64,000 nucleotides of DNA from positions 7,468,179 to 7,532,178 of the forward strand of contig CAXIPT010000001.1 of assembly GCA_964030475.1 (NCBI GenBank). Direction: 5' to 3'. Origin of the DNA: Tethya wilhelma. Its lineage: Eukaryota; Porifera; Demospongiae; Tethyida; Tethyidae. Both the position numbers and the translations under genes were made by a program. The notes below the pieces were generated by a model. That model saw nothing but the letters and a program-made list of their open reading frames with translations. It was not told where the DNA came from and ran no database searches. Shown one piece after another: positions 45,318-55,899 of this stretch (position 1 is its first letter; each line of letters starts with the position of its first letter).

Positions 45318-47193
45318 CTAAGTTTGACTGGCACTCAGATTGTTATCAGCATGGGCACTCAGATTGTTATCAGCATGTGGTGTAGAAGTTCTCCAGCTTG
45401 TTTCATTAGCAAGATGCTCTGGTACTGGTAATTCTGGTCGAGTTATTGTAACAGAATGATCATTTCTACTATATGGACGAGACTCTTCACGAGGTTCAGT
45501 GAGTGGACCATCTTCTGATCCAGTTGAAATTTGGGGAGGCCTGGGAGTGATACCACTGACAACATAGGGTTGTTCTGGTGACTCTTGTGGTGAGTCAACT
45601 TGAATAGGTGCTCGAATTGGTTCATGGAGTGGCCCAGGTATGTCATCATTATCAAAGTTACCATAACCCTGCCTCTTGATCCGGTTACACCTTTTTAGGA
45701 GCACAGCAACAAGACTAGCAATTAAAACCAATGCAACAAACATACCAATACTGACAGAAACAGAAATAACTATGGTTCGGTTTTTGTTGTGATTTTCATC
45801 ATTCTTACAAACCATGTTCATGTCAACAACTAAAGCCAATAGATCAGATGATGTGTACTTAACTTTAAAAATCAGTGACAGTGTGCTGTTTGTATCCATC
45901 ACCCACATCATACGTTCATCAAACTCAAGACTCAATCCAATCAAAAACACTTTATCAGCTACAAGCAGCAATTCACAGGTCATATTCTGGCAAGTGATGG
46001 AGTTGGTATGATATGCATTAGCTGTAAGTGTGAGGGTGTCGAGAACAAACAGACCCTCTCCCTCTTCAATGTACGCAAAGTAAGAGTGGTTTGCTGAGCC
46101 ATAACAGACACCACTGAGAATTGAATTAGAGATTGAAATGTTCCTCGTCATCCCATTGGTACTCAGATTGATGTAATACGGTTCAGTAAACTCTAATAGC
46201 TGAATTGTAGTGTCTGGACAGGTGTATCGTCGACCATCTTCTTTGTAGGAGTCTTCTCGAGTCCATCCACCATCAATGTTATAGTAGACCGCGTGAGCAT
46301 CGCAATAAGCCAAGATTTCTCCATCATTTCCAGTAAGAGCAAGTTTCTTTATATTTGTACAATTTCGTCCAATTTGTTTTTTGGACTTAATAGAATCAAA
46401 AGTAGGTTTGATTTCGTACAATGTAGCGCCAATAGCAAAGAAGATGTAGAAGTTGTAATCCCACTCAATGTAAAGAAAGTTGGAAGCATTAGCAAAGGGC
46501 TGTTGGTCATCATTAAATATTCTGGGGTTGGGTAAGATGTATGATTGTGACAACTGAACCTTGTTCAGTCTAATTTCGTAAAGTGCAACAAAATTCTCTT
46601 CAAAGTTGAGACAGATCATGTAATGAGAATTGCCTACTTTGAACATAGCCGATGGACTACACCTTTGATCATGAACAGTAGGAATTTGAACTTTATAATC
46701 ATCTCCAAAATGCACAATGCTACCATTTCCCATAAAAAGCTCTACAAGATGTACACCATCTTCAAGTGGAGCAAACAGGATACGACCCTGAGAATCAGAT
46801 ACCTCCGAGGTTTCCACCAGCAAGTCCCAACAACGAAAGAGATTTTCACCACAACCTTGTGAAATCTGTCCGCTGAGGTTTTTTGTTTCACCACTAGGAA
46901 TTTTTTTCTTGACTTCATTAGTTTGGGAGAATATCACAGTCTCATTGTCTTGATTCTCAAGAGAAATGAGAACCTCTACCTTGCATGAGCCCTGCTGATC
47001 CATTTTTGATAAGCCTGTAAAAGTGTTGAATGTAAGATTCAAATTAATAGTTATTTGGGCAATTAGATGTGTCTACCTACATTGTAAAGCGACCTATACA
47101 GCATTGTATACCTTGAAAGGAGGAGCCCTGCCCACAAACCACTGACAATAGTGAGAGAAACCGTACAAATAGAAAGGCGTGGTTGTGTTTCAT
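45318..47193 (-). CDS. Receptor E: single-pass membrane protein, subgroup 1
   Basis: Two exons, 47193-47112 (signal peptide MKHNHAFLFVRFLSLLSVVC, phase 1) and 47014-45318; 1779 bp, 592 residues. The ectodomain is the closest relative of receptor D: GCGENLFRCWDLLVE, CSPSAMFKVGNSHYMICLNF, LALTGNDGEILAYCDAH and YFAYIEEGEGLFVLDTL. The membrane helix is VISVSVSIGMFVALVLIASL, followed by a basic stop-transfer (KRCNRIKRQ). Unlike A and D, the 124-residue tail is encoded without introns. It is Pro/Ser-rich and ends with an 8-residue direct repeat (ADNNLSAH/ADNNLSAS, 24 bp each at 45328-45385). Function unknown; as the closest neighbour pair in sequence and position, D and E look like a tandem duplication. 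Confidence 0.84.
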
Positions 47194-47331
47194 TTTTAGC
47201 ATCTACCAAATTGGAGCGCTTTTCCTGCAGTTTCACCAATGGAGCCTCAACTTTCACTGTTTATTTTGCTAGAAATCAGGGTTTGATTTGCTCGAGCTGA
47301 GTCACCATGCATTGACATTCCTAGCAAGGCC

Positions 47332-47363
47332 CTTATATCTAGTGCTCGAGTGGGGAAGTCCCC
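47332..47363 (-). promoter_or_regulatory. Promoter of receptor E: TATA box and kappaB site
   Basis: TATAAG at 47332-47337 and the palindromic GGGGAAGTCCCC at 47352-47363. Read on the gene strand this contains GGGACTTCCC, an exact fit to GGGRNWYYCC. The spacing between the two elements (about 15 bp) resembles that at receptor D. Confidence 0.55.
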
Positions 47364-47624
47364 TCATAATTAGATGACGTTACGAACCCAAAAAATGCTC
47401 AAGCTACAATGCCAATGGCTTGGTGTACATTATCATAGCTGTAAATGCAGTTCATGGAATAACACTATAGCACAATCATAATAGAGTGTTGGTTCTAGAT
47501 AACAACAGCTGATGATCAGCATCATAATATTATTAATAATTATTAATAGTGTGAATAGCTGATTGCACAACATGAATAGATGATTAGATCACACCACTAT
47601 CATATCAGTGGTTCCATGGAGAGT

Positions 47625-49390
47625 TCACTCATTTTCACGTTCACCTTCATCTTTGATCTTACTACTCAATGTATCACTTCCAGATCTAGATCTATGTATG
47701 TGTCAGTGATTGAAAAGAATGATGTGTTGTTAGTTATGACAGCTCATTATAATTATTGAAAGTGATTTCTATAAGACACACCTTTGTTTATTTCTGAAAA
47801 GGAAGCGCTGCACCACCATCAATACCACAATCACAGACACTGTGCACACAATCATGCCCCCAAGGAAACCTAGACCAGCTGCTAGACCGATGTAAAGACT
47901 TAATGATTGCTCATGACTTGGTAGATCTTCAGTCAGTTGTGGCTCTAAAGTATCCACTACAACGGTCGTCACATCCACTGGTTCAGTTAGTTCACCGACT
48001 GTACTGACTGTGCTGGTCATGTTGCCATACAATGAGACTGTAGTTGTCTCTATGTGGCTGGATGAGTTGCACACACACTCATAGAGATTGTTATCATCTT
48101 GAGTGTATGCTGAGAGATGAAACGAATGATCAATATTGATTTGATCACTTGCACAAGACAGATTGTTCAGCTGCGAAGCAAATCCATTGTTAAATAGAAC
48201 AAGACGATCGTGATAGGTAACATGTGGTGCAGTAGTTTGATTCAAGGTGCTCACTCCAAGCTGTGTGTAGTATCCTCCATTTGAGTTGACTAGGTTGACT
48301 TCACCATTCGCCAAAGAGATTATGGTGAAAATTGTATGATTGGCAATCAAGCAATTAGCGGAATGGATAGTGTTGAAATGAGTCGGCAATGTGAAGGTGT
48401 AGTTGCTGAATGGACTCAATGGATCTGTTGTGTGAACCGATAAAATCTCATTGTGTATGTTTACAAGAGTAGACAGGTCACTATGATTGCTGCAATAGAG
48501 CTCTATTCCTTCACTGTATGTATCAGCTATAATGGTAGTGGATCTACGTTTGCACATGTCCAATCCAATGGTATAGTTCTCACAGTAGGCAATTAGTTTG
48601 CTGTCTGAAATGCGCATAATTTGTCTTGGATGTACACAATCTATCAGAGTCGGTGGAGAATCAGATTGCATAGCAAACATTTCGTAAAAGAAACTGCTCC
48701 AGTGACCAGGTTAATGTCAACAAGTGACGTTCCATCAATGAAAAACAAACTGCGACTTTCATCTTCAAAGCAAGCTGCAGGAGGATCAAAGTAAACTGCC
48801 TTGGATGTGTCATCTGGGAAGTTGAGTGTGCCCTCAATTTGTCCGTACTGGCCAACACTAAGTGTGGATTGGTTGAGATTGTTGAAATTAACTTCCAGTA
48901 AAATCAGTCGGAAATTTGATTGTTCTTTGTTGCTAGTATTTAAGCACAAACCAAGAACTTGACTTACAGTTGATGCTGTTCCTGCAACTTTAAAGAAACT
49001 GACAGGAGCACAATTGTAAGTTGGAATGTTTTCTGTTAGGTCCATGACACGATGGTCTTGATATTGCATATGATTGCCACCAGCTTCATTGCTGCTTGGT
49101 GTGTACAATACTAGTCCAACTCCTCTAGAGAGAGGGACAACAGCAATAGTATTTCCAGAGGTCAGGTCAGTGAGAAGAGTGAGGTTGCATTGAATGTAGT
49201 CGGCACCACATTCCTTTGGAAGAGAATTACCAGAGAAGAGAATTGTTTGTTGTTGAGTACCTGACGTATCAGAAAACAGTGATGACCTAGTTGTCACTAG
49301 GACACCATTGACTGTGTCCTGAGCAACAAAGATGTTACCAAGAGCACAGAGATCAGCTGTAGAGTACAATAATGTGAAAAGATGAAACAT
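47625..49390 (-). CDS. Receptor F: single-pass membrane protein, subgroup 2, frameshifted
   Basis: The frame from ATG 49390 (MFHLFTLLYSTADLCALGNI) runs through ECGADYIQCNLTLL, FDPPAACFEDESRSLFFIDG and INLVTGAVSF, then breaks at a TTTT run near 48690. The next frame resumes as EMFAMQSDSPPTLIDCVHPR, exactly where receptor G continues in one frame; one added T would restore it. The membrane helix (LYIGLAAGLGFLGGMIVCTV) is followed by a donor at 47782 and a last exon 47691-47625 giving a short tail (KQRSRSGSDTLSSKIKDEGE). Allowing the one-base lesion the length is 558 residues. An acceptor at 49356 could instead take an upstream signal exon that I could not find. It could be a young pseudogene, or the base loss could be a sequencing error in the T run. 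Confidence 0.72.
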
Positions 49391-49695
49391 GCATGGTAAG
49401 ATATTATTAAAATTATATTAAATTTTATTTTACGTACATCTCAGCCACAGGTAACTTGGAATACAATGAAATACTTATACCTTTCAATTGTCCTTGTCCA
49501 GATTGAAATTTCAGAGTCATCATCAACATTATTATACTCCATACTATTCCTATTAAATTCTGCATAATAATAAGTATTATTTTCACAATTTTCTTTTGGT
49601 CTTGTATGTATCATGAAAATAATCCAAAAAAAAAATTGCACAGACTCTGAGAGAGCCCTGTGCAGCAATACTGAAATTATTAAACACAGCCAATT

Positions 49696-49729
49696 GGGAA
49701 TTCACCAGGGGAATTACCTGGGGAATTCC
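49696..49729 (-). promoter_or_regulatory. Triple kappaB-type cluster upstream of receptor F
   Basis: Three near-tandem sites in 34 bp: GGGAATTCACC (49696-49706), GGGGAATTACC (49708-49718) and GGGGAATTCC (49720-49729). The last fits GGGRNWYYCC exactly. They lie about 310-340 bp upstream of the chosen ATG, which would be far for this family and hints at an upstream leader exon. Confidence 0.55.
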
Positions 49730-50056
49730 ACCATTGTCTGTGCATGTATGTATTAGTGTTACCATCTTGTAGGATACGCCTAAACACGAATTACTATGAT
49801 GTATCTATACATGTACTAGCAATTAATTTTGATGATACAATGTGAGCTAGCTATTAATTATACTAAATAGTTCACAATCATGCTGCCTGAGCTGCATGCT
49901 GGTGTCTATTGTGACATTGTAGATATTGATTTTAATTAATCCACATTATCTTATCTCACACATAATCAATATTAATTAATCAATGATATGTGGACATAAA
50001 ATGCTCTAGCTATATAGTGCAAAACTAATGATTTTTGGGAAAAAAATTGTACAATT

Positions 50057-51940
50057 TCAGGTATTTCTTGGTCTATTGCATGGCTCAGCAGAAAGTTTTA
50101 TTTGATCACCAGTTATCACTGGTGGTACAGGCAATCCCGTAGGTGTTATGGAATTTTTAGCATTTTTCTCTTTGCTAGTAACTTCAGTTGGAACAGTGCA
50201 TCCACTAGGAATGAATTTGTGATCATCTTTACTAGGATTTTTGGTGTCTTCAGGTCTCCTTTCAGCTGGTTCTAGAAGTGGTATTCCAGCCAAGTAGTGT
50301 GGTACATCAGAAGTGGCATGGATCTTTTGGTCTTTTGAACTAATTTTCTTTTTAGCTTTTGAATCAAGACGAGAGTATCCATCTAAGTAGTTTTGCTTAT
50401 CAGGAATGTGTGGGGTACGTGACTCTTCGTGTTTAGTTGTTGCTTCAATCGGCTTTCTTTCAGGGTCTTCCTGAGCTCCATCATTATTTTGCCTTTTGAA
50501 ATGAAATATACAGAAAACAATAATAATAGTTACTACTACTGATGTGATGATGAGGGCAACAACTCCAACAGAAACAGCAGAAGCAATGATAGTTGAGGTG
50601 TGATCCTTAGGTTCCTCAGTGCTTGCTGTGGACATGGTAGTCGAGTTGTTAGTGGGGACTTCAGTTGTACTAGGGCCAGAGCAGGTACAGCTGTAAGGCT
50701 CAGAACCCTCAATGACTGTGGAGAGTTTGAATGGATGGTCGATTGTTGCAACAACTGGATTGAGAGGGCATGAAAAATTGTACAACAGAGATGTACCATT
50801 GCTGTTAAATAGAGCAGATGGGCCACCATACATGGTGTGGGGTATGAGGTTATCACTTGTTCCAAGTGTCGTAAATGACTGTTGAGATTTCAAGGAGACA
50901 GTGTGACCCCTGGTCGAAGTGCTCACCAGATGAAGCTCCTCATTAGCCAAGAAACAATCTGCCGTGTATATTTCCTGTAGATCAGGAGGGAGAGGTATTG
51001 TAATGTTCTCTTCAGTGTTCATCAATGGCACAGTTAGATTTCCATTCTTTTCCAGAACAAAGATCCTTGGATCAGACGTACAGTTGTAGAGAACACCTTC
51101 ACTATTATGGTAGGCTTGCACTGAAATAGATGTTGTTCTCAGTTGGCAAACATCGAGTTCAATAGTTAAATTTCTACAGTATATTGCTAGTATACTATCA
51201 TCATAACGTTTCACTCTCCTTGGGCTAACACAGTCAATCTCGATGGGGGGTTGTAATGATACATCGAACATGGCAAAAAATTCTAGTGTTTTATCCCTCA
51301 AATCAACTCGGTCTATTGAGGGCCCATCTATTGTGAACACAAAAGAAGCATCAGCGTCATCATCAAAACACCTAGCTCTTTCTTTAAAGTACACACTTTG
51401 AGAGATGTCATCAGGAAAGGCAAGTTGAGAAGGTTCAGCAACTTGACTCAGGGTAGATTGAGTCAAATCTGTAAAATTAACGTTCAGTTGAACATGCCTA
51501 AGACTGTCATCTGATGTCACATTGATGCAGTGACCTATGATGGATCCAGTGGAATTGAAGAATTGGGTGATGTGACAGCCATTATCGAGAGAAGGAAGTA
51601 GGAAATGATCCCGATAAGTTATGGAGTTATTTACAAAGTCATAGAGAACCAGTCCTACACCTTGAGTTAGTGGTACTGTGACTGCAACCTTTCCAGAGGT
51701 GGCATCAAACACTGTAGTGAGGTTACACCTAACATAGGTGTCTCCACACTCAACTCCTGGAAGAGATGCTCCTGTGAAAACTGTGGTTTGTTGTTCCCCT
51801 AAAGGCCAAGACTTGACACTAACCACAACTCCTTGACTAGCATCACTGTTGTCATAGGCAACCACAATGTGTCCACTGTTACAAGAAGCTGCAAAGTAAA
51901 CAAACAAGATTACCAAACAAATTTTATTGTGTCTTTTCAT
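50057..51940 (-). CDS. Receptor G: single-pass membrane protein, subgroup 2
   Basis: Continuous frame of 627 residues from ATG 51940, signal peptide MKRHNKICLVILFVYFAASC. Ectodomain: ECGDTYVRCNLTTVFDATSG, KERARCFDDDADASFVFTID, IDCVSPRRVKRYDDSILAIY and a juxtamembrane YSCTC. A Thr-rich stalk (TTEVPTNNSTTMSTASTEE) leads to the helix SAVSVGVVALIITSVVVTII. The 145-residue Lys/Pro-rich tail is encoded without introns and has YSRL, a YxxPhi-type motif. A good splice acceptor (TTTACTTTGCAG) lies inside the signal-peptide codons at 51889-51900, and a second signal exon at 53236-53128 fits it in phase, giving a 646-residue alternative. It is not clear which start is used; both have TATA boxes. Confidence 0.82.
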   Translation of the reverse strand: MKRHNKICLVILFVYFAASCNSGHIVVAYDNSDASQGVVVSVKSWPLGEQQTTVFTGASLPGVECGDTYVRCNLTTVFDATSGKVAVTVPLTQGVGLVLYDFVNNSITYRDHFLLPSLDNGCHITQFFNSTGSIIGHCINVTSDDSLRHVQLNVNFTDLTQSTLSQVAEPSQLAFPDDISQSVYFKERARCFDDDADASFVFTIDGPSIDRVDLRDKTLEFFAMFDVSLQPPIEIDCVSPRRVKRYDDSILAIYCRNLTIELDVCQLRTTSISVQAYHNSEGVLYNCTSDPRIFVLEKNGNLTVPLMNTEENITIPLPPDLQEIYTADCFLANEELHLVSTSTRGHTVSLKSQQSFTTLGTSDNLIPHTMYGGPSALFNSNGTSLLYNFSCPLNPVVATIDHPFKLSTVIEGSEPYSCTCSGPSTTEVPTNNSTTMSTASTEEPKDHTSTIIASAVSVGVVALIITSVVVTIIIVFCIFHFKRQNNDGAQEDPERKPIEATTKHEESRTPHIPDKQNYLDGYSRLDSKAKKKISSKDQKIHATSDVPHYLAGIPLLEPAERRPEDTKNPSKDDHKFIPSGCTVPTEVTSKEKNAKNSITPTGLPVPPVITGDQIKLSAEPCNRPRNT

Positions 51941-51957
51941 GGATTTGGGTTACAATA

Positions 51958-52014
51958 CTTTTATAGTGTAAGTGACATATGACTGCACAGTACTGTTGGG
52001 TGTTGGGAAATACC
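51958..52014 (-). promoter_or_regulatory. Proximal promoter of receptor G: TATA box and kappaB-like site
   Basis: TATAAAAG at 51958-51965, 18 bp before the ATG, which would leave almost no 5' leader. The + strand GGGAAATACC at 52005-52014 is one mismatch from GGGRNWYYCC. Confidence 0.45.
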
Positions 52015-52255
52015 ATTGCATGTACAACAATGTTGTGTACATAGCTAAACTGCAAAGTTGGCAGCTATTGTACTAGCGGTAGTTATTACAATGACTACTA
52101 TGCTTCTAATAGGACCACACCAAAACCACAATGGCATCATTATGACATCAACATTAGGGAGTGCTCCCTTACAACAAAGCACAAACAAACCTGAACACCT
52201 CATAGTTACTCATGCACAGTCATCACACACTACAAATTCACCTCAATATTATAAT

Positions 52256-52332
52256 ATTATTATAGGCATAGCCTCATTCCCAGGCTCCTCCCTCACGAAT
52301 GAAGAGGGGGAAGGCCTGAAACGAGGCTAATA
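52256..52332. mobile_element. Small inverted-repeat element (family 3)
   Basis: Short sequence with inverted ends: atagcctcattcccaggctc on the left and gcctgaaacgaggcta on the right. Related sequences occur at about 56236-56262 and 56872-56936. Such GCCTCGTTCCCAGGCTC elements are probably MITE-like; no coding capacity. Confidence 0.5.
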
Positions 52333-53127
52333 CAGGCATACAGACATAATATTTATATAGCATAGAATAATGTACGATGTGTAACCTACACGGTACTGAT
52401 AAACACCATGGAGATAACACATGCAGAACACTTAGGAACACACGAGATTGTGCTCATTTGTAAATAATAACAAGCCTGATAATAGTGAATCATAAGAAAC
52501 GATATTAGCCAAAACTACCTGTGAACCCTACACATGCAGGCATCTGACTATGAAAAAAGGCATCAGACTCACCTACGAAGGGTATGCTGTAGTATCTTAA
52601 GATTATAATAATGACGATCAGGCACTACTAAAAGTGTATAGTTGGTACACACATAGTATAGGCAGTATGTAGCACTCATTCTTCATAGTAAGCAAAAAAA
52701 TCCCTATTGATAATAGTGAGTGGCACAATAAACCTCAGTGCTGACTAAATAATGATTGAGACATGCTGTACTTGCTGAAACTACAGATCAATTGAGAAAG
52801 AGTAAGTGAATGGCATGGATTTTGTGGCACATGTACAAACCTCAAGTTAACCTAAACATTCAGTTGGGAAAACTGGCCAATGGGATGAAAGATTTATAGT
52901 CTTGATTACCGGCTTCCCGGGGATCAAGGCTATAAATCTTGCTCTGTGAATGTCCATGGAAGAGTTCCCACAAGCTTTTCAACATAGTTTTAAACGCTCA
53001 GAGTTTTTCCTAGCTATATCTGGATGTGTCCGAGCAGCTATCGGGTGGGGTCCTCTAGGATTGGGACAAGCCAATTGAATTTTCATGTAATAATATAACC
53101 ATCAATGCTATAATATTAATGACTTAC
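52333..53127. other. Intron or spacer upstream of receptor G
   Basis: No coding pattern seen. If the distal first exon of G is real, this is its intron. Confidence 0.5.
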
Positions 53128-53236
53128 ATTCCAGTTGAACAGTACTGGCACTGCTGACTAGATTCCTAGCAGAGAAGTATAGAAAAAGTAGTAGACGAAC
53201 TTCCCACAAATTGCACAAGCCTGACAAGGACAGCAT
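53128..53236 (-). CDS. Alternative signal-peptide exon for receptor G
   Basis: ATG 53236 gives a 36-codon hydrophobic leader (MLSLSGLCNLWEVRLLLFLY, then FSARNLVSSASTVQLE) ending in phase 1 at a GTAAGT donor. Phase and donor fit the acceptor at 51888 of receptor G. A TATAAAAG box lies at 53301-53308, 65 bp upstream. All other family first exons also end in phase 1. It could be a relic of a lost gene instead of a used exon. Confidence 0.55.
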
Positions 53237-53580
53237 AGCACTGATCGGACCTTTCGTATTCCAGTAGCATAGGATTAATGGTGACAGAAACCAGCAGTTT
53301 CTTTTATACCCACTTCTCGAAACAGTCAAGTCATGATGCTTTCTAGAGGGTCTTTGACGACCATTACCATGACGTAAAAATAGATTTTTCCATTATCACG
53401 ATTATGCAAAAATAGACAAATCAAATTATAAACTACAAAACTAATAATGAACTAATAATAAATATCTACTTGGAAAAGAATCATGATTGCCTTGGGTCTG
53501 TCCATCAATTTAAATGCAAGTCCCTGCCTGTTTCAACATGGTAATCCTACTGAGTCACTGAAGTCTGGTGGCCATGGCGA

Positions 53581-55864
53581 TCATAGTGTAGTAACTTCAT
53601 ACTGTCCTTCTTCTCCAGTATGTCTAGGATCATTAGGGGTGTTCACAGTTGCTCGATCTAGTTGTGAGTTGTCACTCTTTGGGGAAATCACAGTGTATGT
53701 ATTCAATTGTGGTTGCTGACCAGCTACGATTCCTGTATGGTTTTTGTCATGTCTAGTTTCCATGTGAACAGTTGTATTTCCATTCGTATAGCTGGTCTGC
53801 ACCTCACTGGAGTTTACACTTCCAGCTTGACTCTCATCTTGTACAACATTTGGGACCGTAGGTACCTCACGATCATCTGACCTACTGTTGGGGTAAATTC
53901 CATTTACAAGAGCTCCCATGTGACCAGAAGCACTCCCAGAATCACTCGTGGGCACAGGGACAACTGTTTCCCTATAACAGGTAAGTTAATATGATTTGAT
54001 AGTTGTGTAGGTAAGACATTTTAGATGCACTTTTTGACTTACTGCTCAGGATAAAAACTTGTATTGTGCTTTTGCCTGTAAGTCACACACAGATACATAA
54101 CAATAGGTAAGTGTCATTTCTGAGAAAGAACAATGACTGTGCTTACCACTTCCTATATGCAACGATGAAGACAAATACAGATAGCCCAATAAATAAAACA
54201 ACAACGACTATTAATACTGTTGCTACCAAAGCTGTAAGAGATGAGGACAATCCTCCTCTATGACTGTCACTGATTGTAGGGTCATCCCCAGTGGTAGACA
54301 CAGTGGTCTGTAGCTCAGAGGAGGTAGCTGTATCACCACCAGTAGAGTCATCCCCAGTGGTAGACACAGTAGTTTGTAGCTCAGAGGAGGCAGCTGTATC
54401 ACCACCAGTAGAGTCATCCCCAGTGGTAGACACAGTAGTTTGTAGCTCAGAGGAGGCAGCTGTATCACCACCAGTAGAGTCATCACTAGTGGTAAACACA
54501 GTAGTTTGTAGCTCAGAGGAGGTGCTTCCACCAGTGGTATCACCACTAGCCTCAGTAGTGGGCTCAGTGGTTGTGCTGTTGATGGCTTCAGTTGTGGTAT
54601 CAGTGTTGATGGTCTGTGTTGTGACCATGGGCTCCTCACACACACATGTATACGTCTCCTGGGTCTCGACGTAGGCTGACAGCTGGTATGGAGCATTGAC
54701 CTCAAGAATGGCAGGTGCCAGAGGGCAGGAGGTGTTATAGAGGAAAGAGTGGGTAGTGTTCCTATATAGAATGTTCCTGTGGTTGTAAATGACGTGAGGA
54801 ATGATGCTGTCACTATCACCCAGTAGAGTAGAGGTACCTTGTTGTAAGTCGATCAGATGGGTGTGACCATCACTAGAGGTGATGATGAAATGGAGACCAT
54901 CATTCACCACGATACAGTCACCAATATAGATGTCATTCACAGATGTTGGGAGTTCAAACGTATACCCAGGTGGAATACTGAAGTCTGTGGCCGTAATGGT
55001 GAGATTTCTATTCTTCTCCGTCACAAAAGTGTCCCTGTCACAGGAGCAGTAATATCTCACTCCCTCCCCTTGGTCCAATCTCAACTCAGTAACAGCAATA
55101 GTAGTTGATAGTGAAAGACACACGTCCACCAATATAGTAGAATTATTGCAGTAAGCAACCAAAATGTTGTTTGAAATTCGAACGAATCTTCTAGGATTTA
55201 AACAATCTACTCCACTTCCATCATCATTGTGCATTGTAAATGGTTCTGGTCCGTCTTCTAAGTTTAAAAATACTATATCATACGCAACTACGATGAAGGC
55301 ATATTGACGATCAGCATCATCTTCTAAACATTGAGCTCGAGCTTCAAAGAAAACAGTCTGAGAAGTGTCAAGTACGAAGAAATCCAAGTCAAACACAGTA
55401 CGACCAAACGTTGATGAGGTCAAGTTATTAAAGTCAACAGTCAATGTGGCATATCGGACGACACGAGACTCAGGATCAGGTGCACTGAAGTTGAAACACA
55501 AACCAACAACAGTTTCGATACGGTCCAAAAATGTTGTGAAGTGACAGTCATAAGATGGGAGGTCTAGTTCCATTACATGTACATACTGTTCAAGAAAGAG
55601 CATGGTATTGTTCTCAGTGCTAAACATGGCCAGAGCAGCACCTCGTACCACGGGTAAGACAACGACCACTCTGGTGTTTTCTTCGTCTCTAAGGAGAGTA
55701 AGGTTGCACCTGACGTATGATGGCCCACACTCTTCAGGGAATGACTCGTTGGGGAAGAACACTGTGGTTGTTCTGAATGATGATGACGACGTGACTACTA
55801 ACTTAATGCCACTGTTGAAGTCCTCATGAGCTACTATTAGTTGGACAACACTGCACTGGGACTC

Positions 55865-55899
<35 letters not shown>

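Noticed and set aside
49441..49668. Leader exon for receptor F with the frame LHRALSESVQFFFWIIFMIH
   Set aside because: Hydrophobic enough, but it has no ATG, includes a ten-T tract and has no donor in phase 1; the leader at 49390 is better supported.
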